Assembly: GCA_025331125.1 (NCBI GenBank)
Contig: JAOALB010000011.1
Coordinates: 62,001 to 126,000 of the forward strand
Origin: Mycogone perniciosa
Lineage: Eukaryota; Ascomycota; Sordariomycetes; Hypocreales; Hypocreaceae
Direction of reading: 5' to 3'
Length of the DNA: 64,000 bases
Shown: piece by piece, positions 11,303 to 21,318 of the stretch
Position numbering within the stretch: the stretch's first letter is position 1
Layout: the number at the start of each line of letters is the position of its first letter
Notes under the pieces: model-generated
Seen by the model: only the letters and a program-made list of their open reading frames with translations
Databases searched by the model: none
Told to the model about the DNA's origin: nothing
Position numbers and translations under genes: made by a program

Positions 11303-14300
11303 TATTTCATAATGTCAGTGCATTGTTCTACTCCGTGGGATAAGAAATGCTGCAGGGAAAAAGGAATCCCCATGTAAAGAACCCCATCTGCAACAAACCT
11401 TTGGATTTGCAGCAAAACATTTTGCGACTCATTGTCACAACACAATTGTACGATTAGGAATTGCGACGCCCAGACTTGAAGAGGGGAACCAAGGTAGGAC
11501 GAGGGAGAGGAAGTTACATAAAAAAACGCCAAAAAGAACAGACGAAGGAATATTCCCCGTGGATTTCATTTCAAGCTATTTCATACTGTCGCCAAGTATC
11601 GTCATTCTGTGAGCGGCTCAACATCAAGTGTTTTACGACAAGGGGCTGAAACATAGATTACAGCAAAATTGTGGTGCGCATGAAGGGCATTACATCTCTG
11701 CATTGAGCTTCCTTATTCACTTTACAGAGGCCTAGAACTGCTTGGGACTCACCCGGGCCGATGGATTTGGGGTAGTAGTGTTGGAAAGCAGTATCATCCA
11801 GCTGAGTGTTGGTGATACAGATGAAGTCATTACAGGATCTTTCTGGTGGCAATGCCATTATTAATGCGCTTCCAATTGTTGTTTCTGACCATGGCAGAAA
11901 TTGACTAGAAATAAATTCTTATTAGATACTACTATAAGACTGTCGGTTTAAAATCTCAGAGGATCAGCACATCGCTGGCATAGTCTGGCCTTGTTGAAAT
12001 CCTGGTTCTCCAAACGTCTTGGGTCTTCCTCGGCTTGGAAACTAGGCTGAAACTTGGGACGATTGTCTCTTCCTCTTTCGGGAAGCGCCGCAAGAACTGC
12101 CCGTTGACGATGCTGATACTACATGAATGAACAGAGTTCATGATCGTTACAAGGCTACCGTGGCTTGCTCCGCACAATATGCCCTTCGTACCCGAGGGCG
12201 AGCACCTCCTCGTGTTGGTATGTATGCCGCGATTGCGCCATCGCTGCAGCTCGAACTCATAGGTTGCCTCCACGTCTACTGGGGATTGCTAAGAATGAGG
12301 CTGCAGCTCAGCCAGGGTCAGATGGGATGATAACCCAATACCCTTGTCAATACGAAGTATAGCAGGAATAGGGCCGGCATGGCGGCGCGGGAATTGCTGA
12401 TTGACATTTCCCGATCTTGGACGAGTCCTTTAAACCCATGAAAGCGGTTATACATACTCCGTACGGAGTACACAACTAATAGGAGTAATTCTCTGTATGG
12501 TGGATTTTGCTGAGTAATTTCCCGAGGTGCCATCATACCTACCTATATTGGGGATTGAGTCTTGTATATACGTTCTCGAATACAAAGCCCTGACAAACTG
12601 TTCATGGCTCCGATTGCTATTCGCTAGCCTTTCGAATGGCTCTTGCCTCAAGGCAGACCATATAATTTCTTGAGTTTGCCAGTGCTTTATATTAATGGGC
12701 TGCTAAATGCACGGCGGCCTACACCAGAACTCCCAAGATGGCAGCGGGATATTCTCTTGCAGATAGTGTTGCCTTGTGTGCAGGGAATTCCTTGCTTCAG
12801 GTTACATCAAGCATATCTCGGTAAACAACAAATAAATAAAGTCACCAACAGGAAGTGTGTGGCGAGTGTTGAAAATCCATCACAGCCCCAGTGGTTTTGA
12901 AGACGATGGACGAACCGAAAACAGGCACCGGCTCCGGCTTGATGCGAAATTAACTCCGGCGGATTTTCGGACTCCCCCACGCCCGAGGCTGATTAGTTTT
13001 GTGGCAATCTGACTGGTTGGTTTGTACTCTGTAGTCGTAGTACGGAGTAGTAGTTTTGACATCAATATTATCCCCCACACTGCTGTGACTGTGGATGTTG
13101 AGCTCTAACCTCAACGCTGTTGAAGCGAAGAAAGAGTAGCAATGCGAGATAAATACAGATTCTAAATCACAGGACGGAGTAATAGTACGCGTATTCTACT
13201 CAACTGTGCATAGTACTAGTATACGAAGTAGAACCGGAATACATTGTACTACTACTACCTGGACTCCACTGGCTGTACCTACATGACAGGCACATGTCTT
13301 GTGCGCCTTTGCGGGGCGGAGCGGGCATTGATTCATTGATTCATTCGCTTATCATCCGCAGGGGTCAGATGGAGGGGCCTCAAGGCAACCAACCGCTGAT
13401 GGATTGGCGGATCATAGGCGATCAAGGAAGGATTCAAGGTCAGTGATGGATGGCCCGATTAAAGCCCCCCCCACGCACATGCTCTAGGGCTGGCCTGGCA
13501 ATGAAATTGATGCACCAAGCAGCACCAGACAGATCCCACGGGCAAGGGGGCAAGGGTGGGGATGGGTGAGGGTTTGCAGCGATTGATTCAGACCGCGAGC
13601 ATTATCGCGCGAATTAAACCACTCAATTGAGGAGGACTCTGGCAGATAGACTCCCAACTCAATGCTGGCCTGGCATGGCGGAGTGGCGTCGGAATCGGAA
13701 TGATGAGCGCATTTTGTACCCTCTGTTGGCCAAATCGGGTAACCTTGACATCAAGTCAATTCATCCATTCAGGGCTCAGAACACACGAAAGTTGCCAACT
13801 TGCCACATTCCTGGCCGTCATAGATATTGCTCATGCGCAAGTGCCAAACCGGTTTATCTGGCCACTCTGGACGATAGCGCCCACACCTAGCGTGACCTAG
13901 GTCGGCGCTTCGTGGGCTTGTTGTGTGGATGGCGGGGCAGCCTGGGACCTTGATTTCTCAGCAGCAGCAGCACTACACAGCACTACGCAGCACGACGGAG
14001 CACAGCGGGTGGCCCTCTGCCCCTCTGCCTCTGCCCGCGAACACTCCCACTGGCCAGTGGCCGAAAAAGGCCCCAAGCGTCCAGGCAAGGTCAGGCCAGG
14101 TCAGGTTCCTTCGGCCCAGCCAGCGCTCGGTTACGTTGCATGCACCGCATTTTGACTTGACCAGCCCAGCCAGAGGGAAAACTCCGCACCGAGTCAGAGG
14201 CCGAGCTCATTCACCCCCCACTGCGAACCTGCAACATTCATTCACACAAACACCGCTCACCTTCAGCTCTGCTTCTCTTTGCCCTTTCGCGACGACCATT

Positions 14301-14428
14301 CCCACGACTGCGACTGCGACGGCGTCGAGGCGGCATCTCTCTTGACGACGAGATCTGCACTTTTCACCACCAACAGTCATCCGACATAGCATAGTCGCGG
14401 GGCCATTTCTGAGCTGACCCTGCCTGTT
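11303..14428. other. 3.1-kb intergenic region
   Basis: No supported gene. Short frames on both strands lack recognisable domains. It contains the palindrome at 12455-12470 and several diverged TACGGAGTA elements near 13040, 13170 and 13220. The last 600 bp are GC- and pyrimidine-rich and probably form the promoter and long 5' leader of the metR-type gene. Confidence 0.5.
12455..12470. repeat. Perfect palindrome TACTCCGTACGGAGTA
   Basis: A 16-bp perfect palindrome made of two head-to-head copies of TACTCCGTA. It belongs to the dispersed family found in the non-coding DNA of this window. Confidence 0.75.
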
Positions 14429-14452
14429 GTTGACGTTGACGTTGACGTTGAC
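14429..14452 (+). repeat. (GTTGAC)4 hexanucleotide repeat
   Basis: Four tandem GTTGAC units in the predicted 5' leader of the metR-type gene, about 130 bp before its ATG. A length-variable microsatellite is likely. Confidence 0.85.
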
Positions 14453-14578
14453 GACCCATCACGACCGATATCCACAACACACCACACCTTGTAATCGACC
14501 TTCAACTCTCTGCAGACTCTGAATCGAGCTTGCGATTGCTCTTGAAGAAAGGGGGGAAAAGGAATAATCGGACCCATC

Positions 14579-15961
14579 ATGTCGACATACAGCGGCCGAC
14601 ACGGTCCTAACGTGTCGCAATATCTTCGCGATCTCAACGTCATCAGCCCCCAGGAAACCCCCGTTGAGGAGACCTTCATGGAGGACGATCTGTCACTCTT
14701 TACCAACACGCAATTCTTCGATTTCGACTCGGGTCAGAACACCGACTTTCAGGCCCAGCCTGTCAAGCCCGAGGGCAAGGGTCCCCGCAGCGGTACGGCC
14801 TCTGAGGACGTGAGCGCTGCACCTTCGGTCATCGGTGAGATGCCAAACCTGGACTTTATGTCTGGTGAGTATATTTTTGGCATTATTTGTCTTCTTACTT
14901 TTTTCCACTTATTTTCCATTTCTCATTTTCTACGTTGCTTCTGAGGGCATTTTGTTCTCATGATGCTGTGCCGAGACCGTCAACTTCGTGGCAATCCGGA
15001 GTCGGCAATGTCATCACTTTTGCGGTCAACTGCGGTGTGCATTCATTCACAGCACGCAATCGCATCGCCTCTAACGGCCCTTACATCGTTCAACTCCCGC
15101 TCCTCGTCTTCAGCTTCCTATTTGTCTCACTTCCTCTGCAACTGCGACAAAATTGTCCAAAGACGAATGCAGCTTTGCGCGGAGTGTGTGGGGCAGCCCA
15201 CAAATTCCGCTGCAGCTGACAAATTGGCGGCGATGGTGCAATATCTCGTGATTTTGACTCTTCGTTATCTCGATGCAACGCTGCGCATACCCTACGGGGA
15301 AATGGCTTTCTCCGTACGGAGTACTGCCGTCTATATCCCATCACTATTCCCTTGCTGCCACATTCCACCTTTTTGTCATTCATGTTTTAGCGACGGCATG
15401 TGAGAGACTTGGGGGTTCTTGTGTGCTAACCATCAACCCTCCGCAATAGACTTTGGTTTCCCTGACTTTAACAACACTTATGCCGCGCCCCACATGAACA
15501 ACTTCCCGGAGCAGAGCTTCCAACCGCTGCAGCCTAACCACGGTCATGTCCCGGTTCCTGCGCATCATGCCCGATTCCACCAAGCGGGTCCCCAGCCTGG
15601 GGAGAAGCGAAAGTCTGAGCCTATGAACCCGGAGGAATCCGCCCGTGTGGCCGCTGAGGAGGAGAAGCGGAAGCGAAACACAGCTGCCAGCGCCCGTTTC
15701 CGGATAAAGAAGAAGCAGCGCGAGCAGGCTCTTGAGAAGTCCGCCAAAGAGATGTCCGAGAAGGTCTCTGCCCTCGAAAGCAAGGTCTCCCAGCTAGAGA
15801 CCGAGAACAAGTGGCTGAAGAACCTGCTTGTCGACAAGAATGAGGGCAATGAGGATATTGTTGCTCTATGGAAGGAGTTTACCAAGAATGCCGGCAACAA
15901 GGTCAAGATCGCCTCAAGCGAGTCAAGTAGCGGCGACAGCCTGAAGGAAGAGCCCAAATAA
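14579..15961 (+). CDS. metR: bZIP sulfur-metabolism regulator, MetR/CYS3 type
   Basis: Predicted nuclear activator of sulfur-assimilation genes, as CYS3 in Neurospora and MetR in Aspergillus. Two exons (14579-14864 and 15450-15961) give 265 aa. The basic region EEEKRKRNTAASARFRIKKK (about residues 167-186) followed by the heptad leucines of EKVSALESKVSQLETENKWL is diagnostic of this subfamily. The N-terminus (MSTYSGRHGPNVSQYLRDLN) and an acidic stretch near residue 30-45 resemble its activation region. The splice joins FMS to DFGFPDF through a split GAC codon. The intron is 585 nt, far longer than the other introns here, and holds a palindromic CTCCGTACGGAG. The leader carries a hexanucleotide repeat. 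In this family activity depends on sulfur status through SCF ubiquitination. I saw no such degron and no clear autoregulatory site. Confidence 0.9.
15310..15321. repeat. Palindrome CTCCGTACGGAG inside the metR intron
   Basis: A 12-bp perfect palindrome continuing into GTAC on the right. It is the only member of the TACGGAGTA family that I found inside a gene, and it sits in the 585-nt intron. Confidence 0.7.
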
Positions 15962-16275
15962 ACATGAACGGAACGCGGGACGACACAACTCATGCATTGA
16001 CGGCCATACATTAACGGTCATCGGGGCGAGGGGGTAGTGAAGGCGTTGCTTTGGCAAAGGCGTTTTTGTTTACTGTAATCAAAATGGAATACCTAACTTG
16101 GGGGGGGGTGTGGGAACATGCGAGTGTCGGTTGGCTGACGACTGGTGGGCGGACACATTGATTTGATCATATATACACATGACAGAATCGTGCACATAGA
16201 GAACCCGATATAACAGCGGGGCTCGATGGATGACTTTTTTGGATATTTAAATTCAATATCTTCTTTCTCCTTTCT
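15962..16275. other. Convergent 3' region between metR and a small conserved gene
   Basis: Carries the 3' ends of two converging genes. It contains a run of nine G near 16100. No coding signal was seen. Confidence 0.5.
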
Positions 16276-16725
16276 CTATTGCTTATTTGAACTGCCCTGA
16301 CTGTCGCTGGTGTTGCCGCTGCCGCTTTCAGTGCTCGTATCAATGCCCTGGGCTTTCTTCAAGGCTGCTAGACGTTGTTGATTCCTCTTGCCCAGGATCC
16401 TCAACGTGTTCTTCTTCTCAATGTCGGCCATCTGGTCCCAATTGGAGATGCGCGACATGGTGCCGTCCTGGTTGACGACCAAGGGCCCTAGCCCATCAAG
16501 TTTGACTGTGGTGCCGTCGCCGCTGACGTCCAGCGTAGTGACGCCGTCTTTGTCGCCTGGCGCGGGGAGGGCGCTGTGAAGGGGCGTGGCTGAGGCCTCT
16601 GTTGAAGCGGAGGATGGTTGGTTCTGAGGGGGGTTCTGAGATTGGGAGCTCATTGGGGAGAGGGAGTGAGGTTTGAGATGGGAGAGACGTGAGGGACGGA
16701 GGTGGAAGATGCTGCGGCGGAGCAT
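16276..16725 (-). CDS. Conserved fungal protein of unknown function, probably mitochondrial
   Basis: I know this only as a conserved uncharacterised fungal family. A single exon of 149 aa is read from MLRRSIFHLRPSRLSHL. That start gives a basic, Arg/Ser/Leu-rich opening typical of a mitochondrial presequence. The frame stays open 27 codons further upstream through a CTCA repeat, and an internal Met (MSSQSQ) is an alternative start. Residues about 65-125 form the conserved core: GVTTLDVSGDGTTVKLDGLG, PLVVNQDGTMSRISNWDQM and EKKNTLRILGKRNQQRLAAL. The C-terminus is a short Ser/Gly/Thr-rich tail. The gene converges with metR. The core is real by its conserved look; the function and the mitochondrial location are not established. 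Confidence 0.75.
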   Translation of the reverse strand: MLRRSIFHLRPSRLSHLKPHSLSPMSSQSQNPPQNQPSSASTEASATPLHSALPAPGDKDGVTTLDVSGDGTTVKLDGLGPLVVNQDGTMSRISNWDQMADIEKKNTLRILGKRNQQRLAALKKAQGIDTSTESGSGNTSDSQGSSNKQ

Positions 16726-16726
16726 T

Positions 16727-16753
16727 GAGTGAGTGAGTGAGTGAGTGAGTGAG
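16727..16753. repeat. GAGT tetranucleotide repeat abutting a start codon
   Basis: About six tandem GAGT units (CTCA on the coding strand) end immediately upstream of the minus-strand ATG at 16725, so the repeat occupies the 5' leader of the small conserved gene. It is open in frame, so the protein could be misread as starting upstream. Confidence 0.85.
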
Positions 16754-17539
16754 GATGATGAGACTGGGGCGCTTGAAGCTGTTAGTAGATAAAGAGGGAA
16801 GAGCATGTAGACGGGCAGATTTACTCAGTCTATTAATTTCCTCAAATTGCTGTAGTGAATGGATTGTTGCGATGTGCGAAGTAAGATCGTGGGTTTGTTA
16901 TGTAGGATGGGTAGGTATCCTTGAGATTCTAGAAGCTCTTGGGGCTTTCTAGCGAGGCTGGAGTCCCTAAGAATGGCGGCTCTCATTGGACGGAGATCTG
17001 GAACATCAAGTGCCTGGCTCTCTTGACGTGCGCCCACTAAAAGGGAGGAACTATACTCCATACAAGAATTGCTAGGTTGTTGACCGATCCATCCTACCTT
17101 TACTATCACTATCGAAACGGTTTTCTTTCTTGACACTGCTGTTGGTATTGGAGATATCAGTGTCCTATTTACCAACTTTTGGACACTGAGCTATCCACCG
17201 ACTTACGTAAGCTCGACTTACTCTCATCTTACGAGTACTTGTCTTTCTCTCCGAATAGCGACACTTGGTTGATGTCGCTCAGGGAGACATTGATAAATGA
17301 TAATTTGTCACGAGTTCAAGCCCAAGAAGAGGAAGAAAAAGAAAAAAAAGGGTGGAGACATCGTATTATATAGTTCCTTCCTGTGCATTTTTGCCTTGTA
17401 ATTCTTCCTTATCCCAAGACTTGGACATCAACTGAGATGATCCCTGGATCAACAGCTTTACATCGTTTCGTACTCATGCCCTTCAGAGTTCCCAATTACC
17501 CAATGTATTCATACTCAAGTACGACCCATATTCGTTTCA
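16754..17539. other. Intergenic region at the edge of the accessory island
   Basis: Base composition falls from the flanking coding sequence, with an A-rich run near 17330-17352. No supported coding sequence. It includes the promoter of the small conserved gene on its left. Confidence 0.4.
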
Positions 17540-18043
17540 TCAAGGCTCAGTCGGTTTTTCTTCCCATTCTCGAAGCAGGTTGACAGACAACGCTATACTA
17601 GGGTGGTCGTTTCCTAAGATAGATTGCTGCCATTCGACGCACTTTCGCATCAAGGGAAGTGCCCGATCGTATCGCCCAAGGGCGTGCCATATGAGAGCAA
17701 GATCATGCAGGTCTCTCAGAGTGTCTGGCTGATTTTCGCCGAGAACCCGCCGTCGAATGTCCAATACACTGACAAACATCTTCTCGGCCTCGGTAAACCG
17801 CCCCTGCTTCGCGTAGAGGCTTCCGAGCTTATGAACTACATCGAGTGTTAATGAGTTGTCTGGTCCTAATGCCTGTTCTCTGACTTTTAATACCCGTTTA
17901 TACGTAGTCTCAGCTTCGTTAAGCCGCCCCTGCTTCATATAGTGGTTTCCGAGGCTATGGACTGTATCGAGCGTTGATGGGTCGTCTAGTCCTAATACCT
18001 GTTCTATGCCTCGTAGTGCCCGAAGAAATGCCTTGGATAGGTC
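17540..18043 (-). pseudogene. TPR (kinesin-light-chain-like) fragment, 5' end missing
   Basis: An open reading of about 167 codons made of 42-residue tetratricopeptide repeats, with the signature LGxLY..QGR..EAE....L..R...LG..hP.TL. Examples are HSLGNHYMKQGRLNEAETTY, HKLGSLYAKQGRFTEAEKMF and HDLALIWHALGRYDRALPLM. It ends at WEEKPTEP and stop. The left boundary is an in-frame TAG that also makes a possible acceptor (ATTTATAG, then GACCTATCC), but upstream there is only AT-rich DNA and no donor exon. Such repeats form the sensor end of many fungal NLR-like and C2H2/TPR proteins. The same repeat type stops abruptly in the neighbouring gene about 880 bp away, so this may be its severed C-terminal part. 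It could also be the last exon of a gene I cannot assemble. Confidence 0.6.
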
Positions 18044-18591
18044 CTATAAATGGTTAGAAGCGGGTAGTATTTTTGCAATCTATTTGTAGCTACTTTGCAC
18101 TTTGTGGCGAGTCACAGCTAGACGCTTGGCTATGTTACGGAGTTGATTAGGGCCGCCTGCTTCCCTTGAAGCATCGAGCATCTAGGTCTACGAGGTAGCC
18201 ATTTTAGGAACTGCATCGTGCATACAAAGCACACAGGTACGCAAAGAGAACTGAAAGTCGATATATCCATCTTATAGTGTCAAGCACCTTATATATTTTC
18301 GTTCTTCTCAGTCCAGTATATAATCTCACTTGAAATTTCCTATAGATCTAGGCCTACTTTAACCCTTCCAGTAATTGTTTTATGCCCTTTAAAGCCCTTA
18401 TAAATCAATAACCAAGAAACGCCTCTACTCCTATCTCTTTATTGAATTATAGTTATACAGTCATCATCTCTTCGTGTAAATCCTGCCACTCCCTAACGTC
18501 TTCCACGAGGAATACAACTCCAATAACTATTTTATTGTAGCTCTGTCTCCAAATCAATAGTGATGAAAATTTCAGTCAAAGCCCTCGTCCT
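18044..18591. other. AT-rich segment between two TPR pieces
   Basis: Clearly richer in A and T than its flanks, with many TA steps and no open frame of note. The look is of mutated, repeat-derived DNA such as RIP produces, but no terminal repeats or transposase remnants could be recognised. Confidence 0.45.
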
Positions 18592-21028
18592 CTAGTTCGT
18601 CTCGTCCCGGGGGAGGGTTCGGCTGAGACCAGCTTCCGCCCACCACTCATCTGGTATGTCTTCTCTGGCTGCCAGACTGCAAACAATCCGTTGCATGCCC
18701 AGCCACTCCTCGTCCCCTGTCTGTGCACCCGTACCAATTCCCGCAGAATCTTCGCGGTGTCGCGATCGATCAGCGGCCCTTTCGTCTTCCGATGGTCCTG
18801 CTGAAAGACCCGCTGTCCAGCTATCTGCTTGGGTCCGGAGGCCAGAGGGAGGTCGACCAGTGGACTGGGTGTGGTGGGCAAACGGTCCTTCTGATGGGCC
18901 GTCCAGGTCATACTCTGGAACCCGGTTATACATAGCCTCAGCTTCGCTAAGCCGCCCCTGTAGCGCGTAGAGGTTTCCGAGCTTATGGACTGTATAGAGC
19001 GTTGATGAGTCGTTTGGTCCTAATACCTTTTCTTTGCCTTGTAGTACCTGTTCGTATACAGCCTCGGCCTCCACGAGCTTGCCATGGTCGCTGTAAAGAT
19101 GGCCTAAGTTTTGGAGCGTTTCGGTGATTGATAGGTGATTGGGTTCGAGGGCCTTCTTCTTGTCGTCTAGCTCCCGCACATACACTGCCTCCAACTCCTC
19201 CAACTCGCCTTGGCTAGCATCATCTGCTCCAGAGTCTTCTGTCCTGTGATTCTCCGAATCAAGATTAGCGTCAGCGGATCCAGCCCCGCGAGCACTGTCC
19301 TCGCCATCAACAACCCACCGCGGCATTGAGAACATGGCGAGTCGCTCTAGGTGCAATGCAATGTGGTTCTGCATGCTATGTGCTGTTCCCATCGCCAACG
19401 AACAGACCGGGCAGCATCTGTCCGCTCCCACCAACGTCGACTCGCCAGCGTGGTTGAGGAGGATGCTCTCATGGGACAAGGCGCCACTGCCGTGCTGCTC
19501 GTGCGTGTGCTCCTGATACGATGCAAGAGTGGCGAAGGTTTGGTCCTCGTGCTCCAGGCACCGGAAGAGCCTCTGGTGGGTGGAGTTCTCGTGTTCAATC
19601 CAGTCCTGCCGACTGTCATATAGTTGGTCTGGGTTCCGACACTCTTCGTAGGTACAGATGTATGGACGCAGGTCATGGATCAGATGGGCTCTGTATATGA
19701 TTACTATCAGCTCAGCATACCCTTTTACTTTTCAATAGTACCTCTCATCTTAATCAGAGGGCCCCTTAATTCCATGCTTTCTCAGCCAGGAGGGCCGTCG
19801 AACATAAAGTGAAACAGTAAGGACACTCGAAGAACTTCTCGGCAGGCTGTATGCGTGGCGGCAGAGGGAAGTCGACGACATCTTTGCTAGGCTTCCAGGT
19901 CGATGGCGCGTACTCGGATACGGAAACAGTAGACATGGTTTCCACCGCGGCTGTCTGAGGGAGATTCAAACGACTAGCGGTTGTTACTGACTGAGCTGGA
20001 GCCTCAGTAGGTGGAGCATTGCAATCGATTCTGAACCCAATGCTCAGTTGGGTAGGGTCTTCGACCTGACTGCTTGCTGAGACTTGTTGCACCACAGGTA
20101 TGGCATGCTGACGAAGTTTGTCTCGATGTCTCCTCCAGTACGCGAATTGTTGTCGTCTGCGGACGTTTGCTTGGGCGATCCGGCGAATTAGATATGACTC
20201 AGTGCCATTGGTAATGCTGTTCTTGTGCTGCGAAAGCACCGTCCGCACAGGCTCCCATACATGGTCATCATTCTCGCTCCCTTCATCTTCAACAGCCGGA
20301 ACAGTTGGTTTCTCCTGGAGCGCCACGTGCTTCTTGTACTGCAGGAAAAGAGAACTGACATGATTGTAGTCGAATGCTTCGAACACATCAAGGAGGTTGA
20401 CATTGGTCTCCTCGTCAATCTGCTGGAAGCGCTGCGCCTTTGAAGAGGCTAGTCGAGTGGCTGGATTGCGGATCCATATGGACAGTTTGAACAGTCGGTC
20501 GATAGGGTCCTTCACGCTATCAAGGAGGAGATCCATGTCGGATTCAGGCTCTGACTCCGTGTCAGAAGCTTCTTCTTCTTCTTCTTCCACGGACAGGTGA
20601 GTCTCTCCATTGAGGTATTCGAGGGCTAGTGGGTCTGGGGGTTAGCCTCTGGAGAGAGGAATTGATTCTTCGGGATGTAGCCAAATGAAGATGGAGGGTA
20701 GGATGTCAGAAAGGTTAGGTGAGAGATTCAGAAGTAATGCACCTTCTTCTAAGGATTCAATGAGACTCTTCACAAATCTATGCAGTGTGTCCTTTATGCT
20801 GCTAGCATCTCTGATCCGATAATCGAGGGATCCATGCCCTGATACAAAGACGCCGAGGTTCACTGCCCAGAGCCCGAAGCGATCGGCCTCGGCTGCGAAC
20901 CTACCCTTTGGCCACTCGTCGGGATCTTTTCCAATACCACGCGGCCTTGGGTTTTTGATGGTGTTGATCAGCCTGAAAAGCCTTAGGACCTCCAGGCATA
21001 AAGGAGCAAGGGGCTCCATGCTAGTCAT
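18592..21028 (-). pseudogene. C2H2 zinc-finger/TPR accessory protein with broken splice donor
   Basis: Member of a large Pezizomycotina family (acuF-like C2H2 type) found in accessory regions. Reading: exon 1 21028-20743, exon 2 20634-19770, exon 3 19690-18592 (749 codons if spliced). Conserved blocks in order: RFGLWAVNLGVFVSGHGSLD, DPIDRLFKLSIWIRNPATR, NVRRRQQFAYWRRHRDKLRQH, FECPYCFTLC, HDLRPYICTYEECRNPDQLY, HENSTHQRLFRC, DRCCPVC, NHIALHLERLAMFSMPRW, then two TPR units. The second intron should start right after GCATGGAA, where AA plus A gives the Lys of KAWKAHLIHDLRPY, but the donor reads TTAAGG instead of GTAAGG. Unspliced, the protein stops at AWN after exon 2. After the second TPR the reading turns into Gly/Pro/Arg-rich sequence unlike the family. 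The gene is divergent from the DUF7580-type gene. Probably a decaying gene; a role in recognition or incompatibility is guessed from the family. Confidence 0.72.
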
Positions 21029-21318
21029 TCCTGTGTCACAATGGGGGGTAACGTGACCCGATATCCCACGATCCGCCGTCGATTAATATGAAGATGGTGC
21101 TGGTCGAAGAATAGCGTCGCTCTATCAGCCATATCAGGAGACATCAGTTCTTCGAAGCAATATTTCAGAAGAGTTGTCACAAGTACCCCATGTGGTATTG
21201 ATGCGGGGGTTTTGATATGTCGCTTCGGCATCCAGTGCCAAGTCTGAAGGACCAGCTGAACAGGCTCCAGCCCTCCTCCACCTTTCTCCCCAACTCGAAG
21301 AAACCACCAGATCGCCAA
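21029..21318. promoter_or_regulatory. Shared divergent promoter region of the C2H2/TPR and DUF7580-type genes
   Basis: Only 290 bp separate the two start codons, so any promoters must overlap. I found no recognisable factor site. Confidence 0.4.

Noticed and set aside
11956..12273. 105-codon minus-strand frame
   Set aside because: No hydrophobic core, domain or splice partners; it fits chance in a 3-kb gap.
13923..14345. 140-codon frame upstream of metR
   Set aside because: Composition reflects a C-rich promoter and leader; no domain, and it ends before the metR start. It could act as an upstream frame, but nothing supports translation.
14429..14452. Hexanucleotide repeat as a regulatory operator
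   Set aside because: It is a simple microsatellite; nothing links it to a known binding site.
18576..18911. Alternative 111-codon minus-strand frame at the end of the C2H2/TPR gene
   Set aside because: It looks somewhat protein-like (RDTAKILRELVRVHRQGTRS), but it lacks a start, a domain or splice sites to the main frame, so it is only mentioned.
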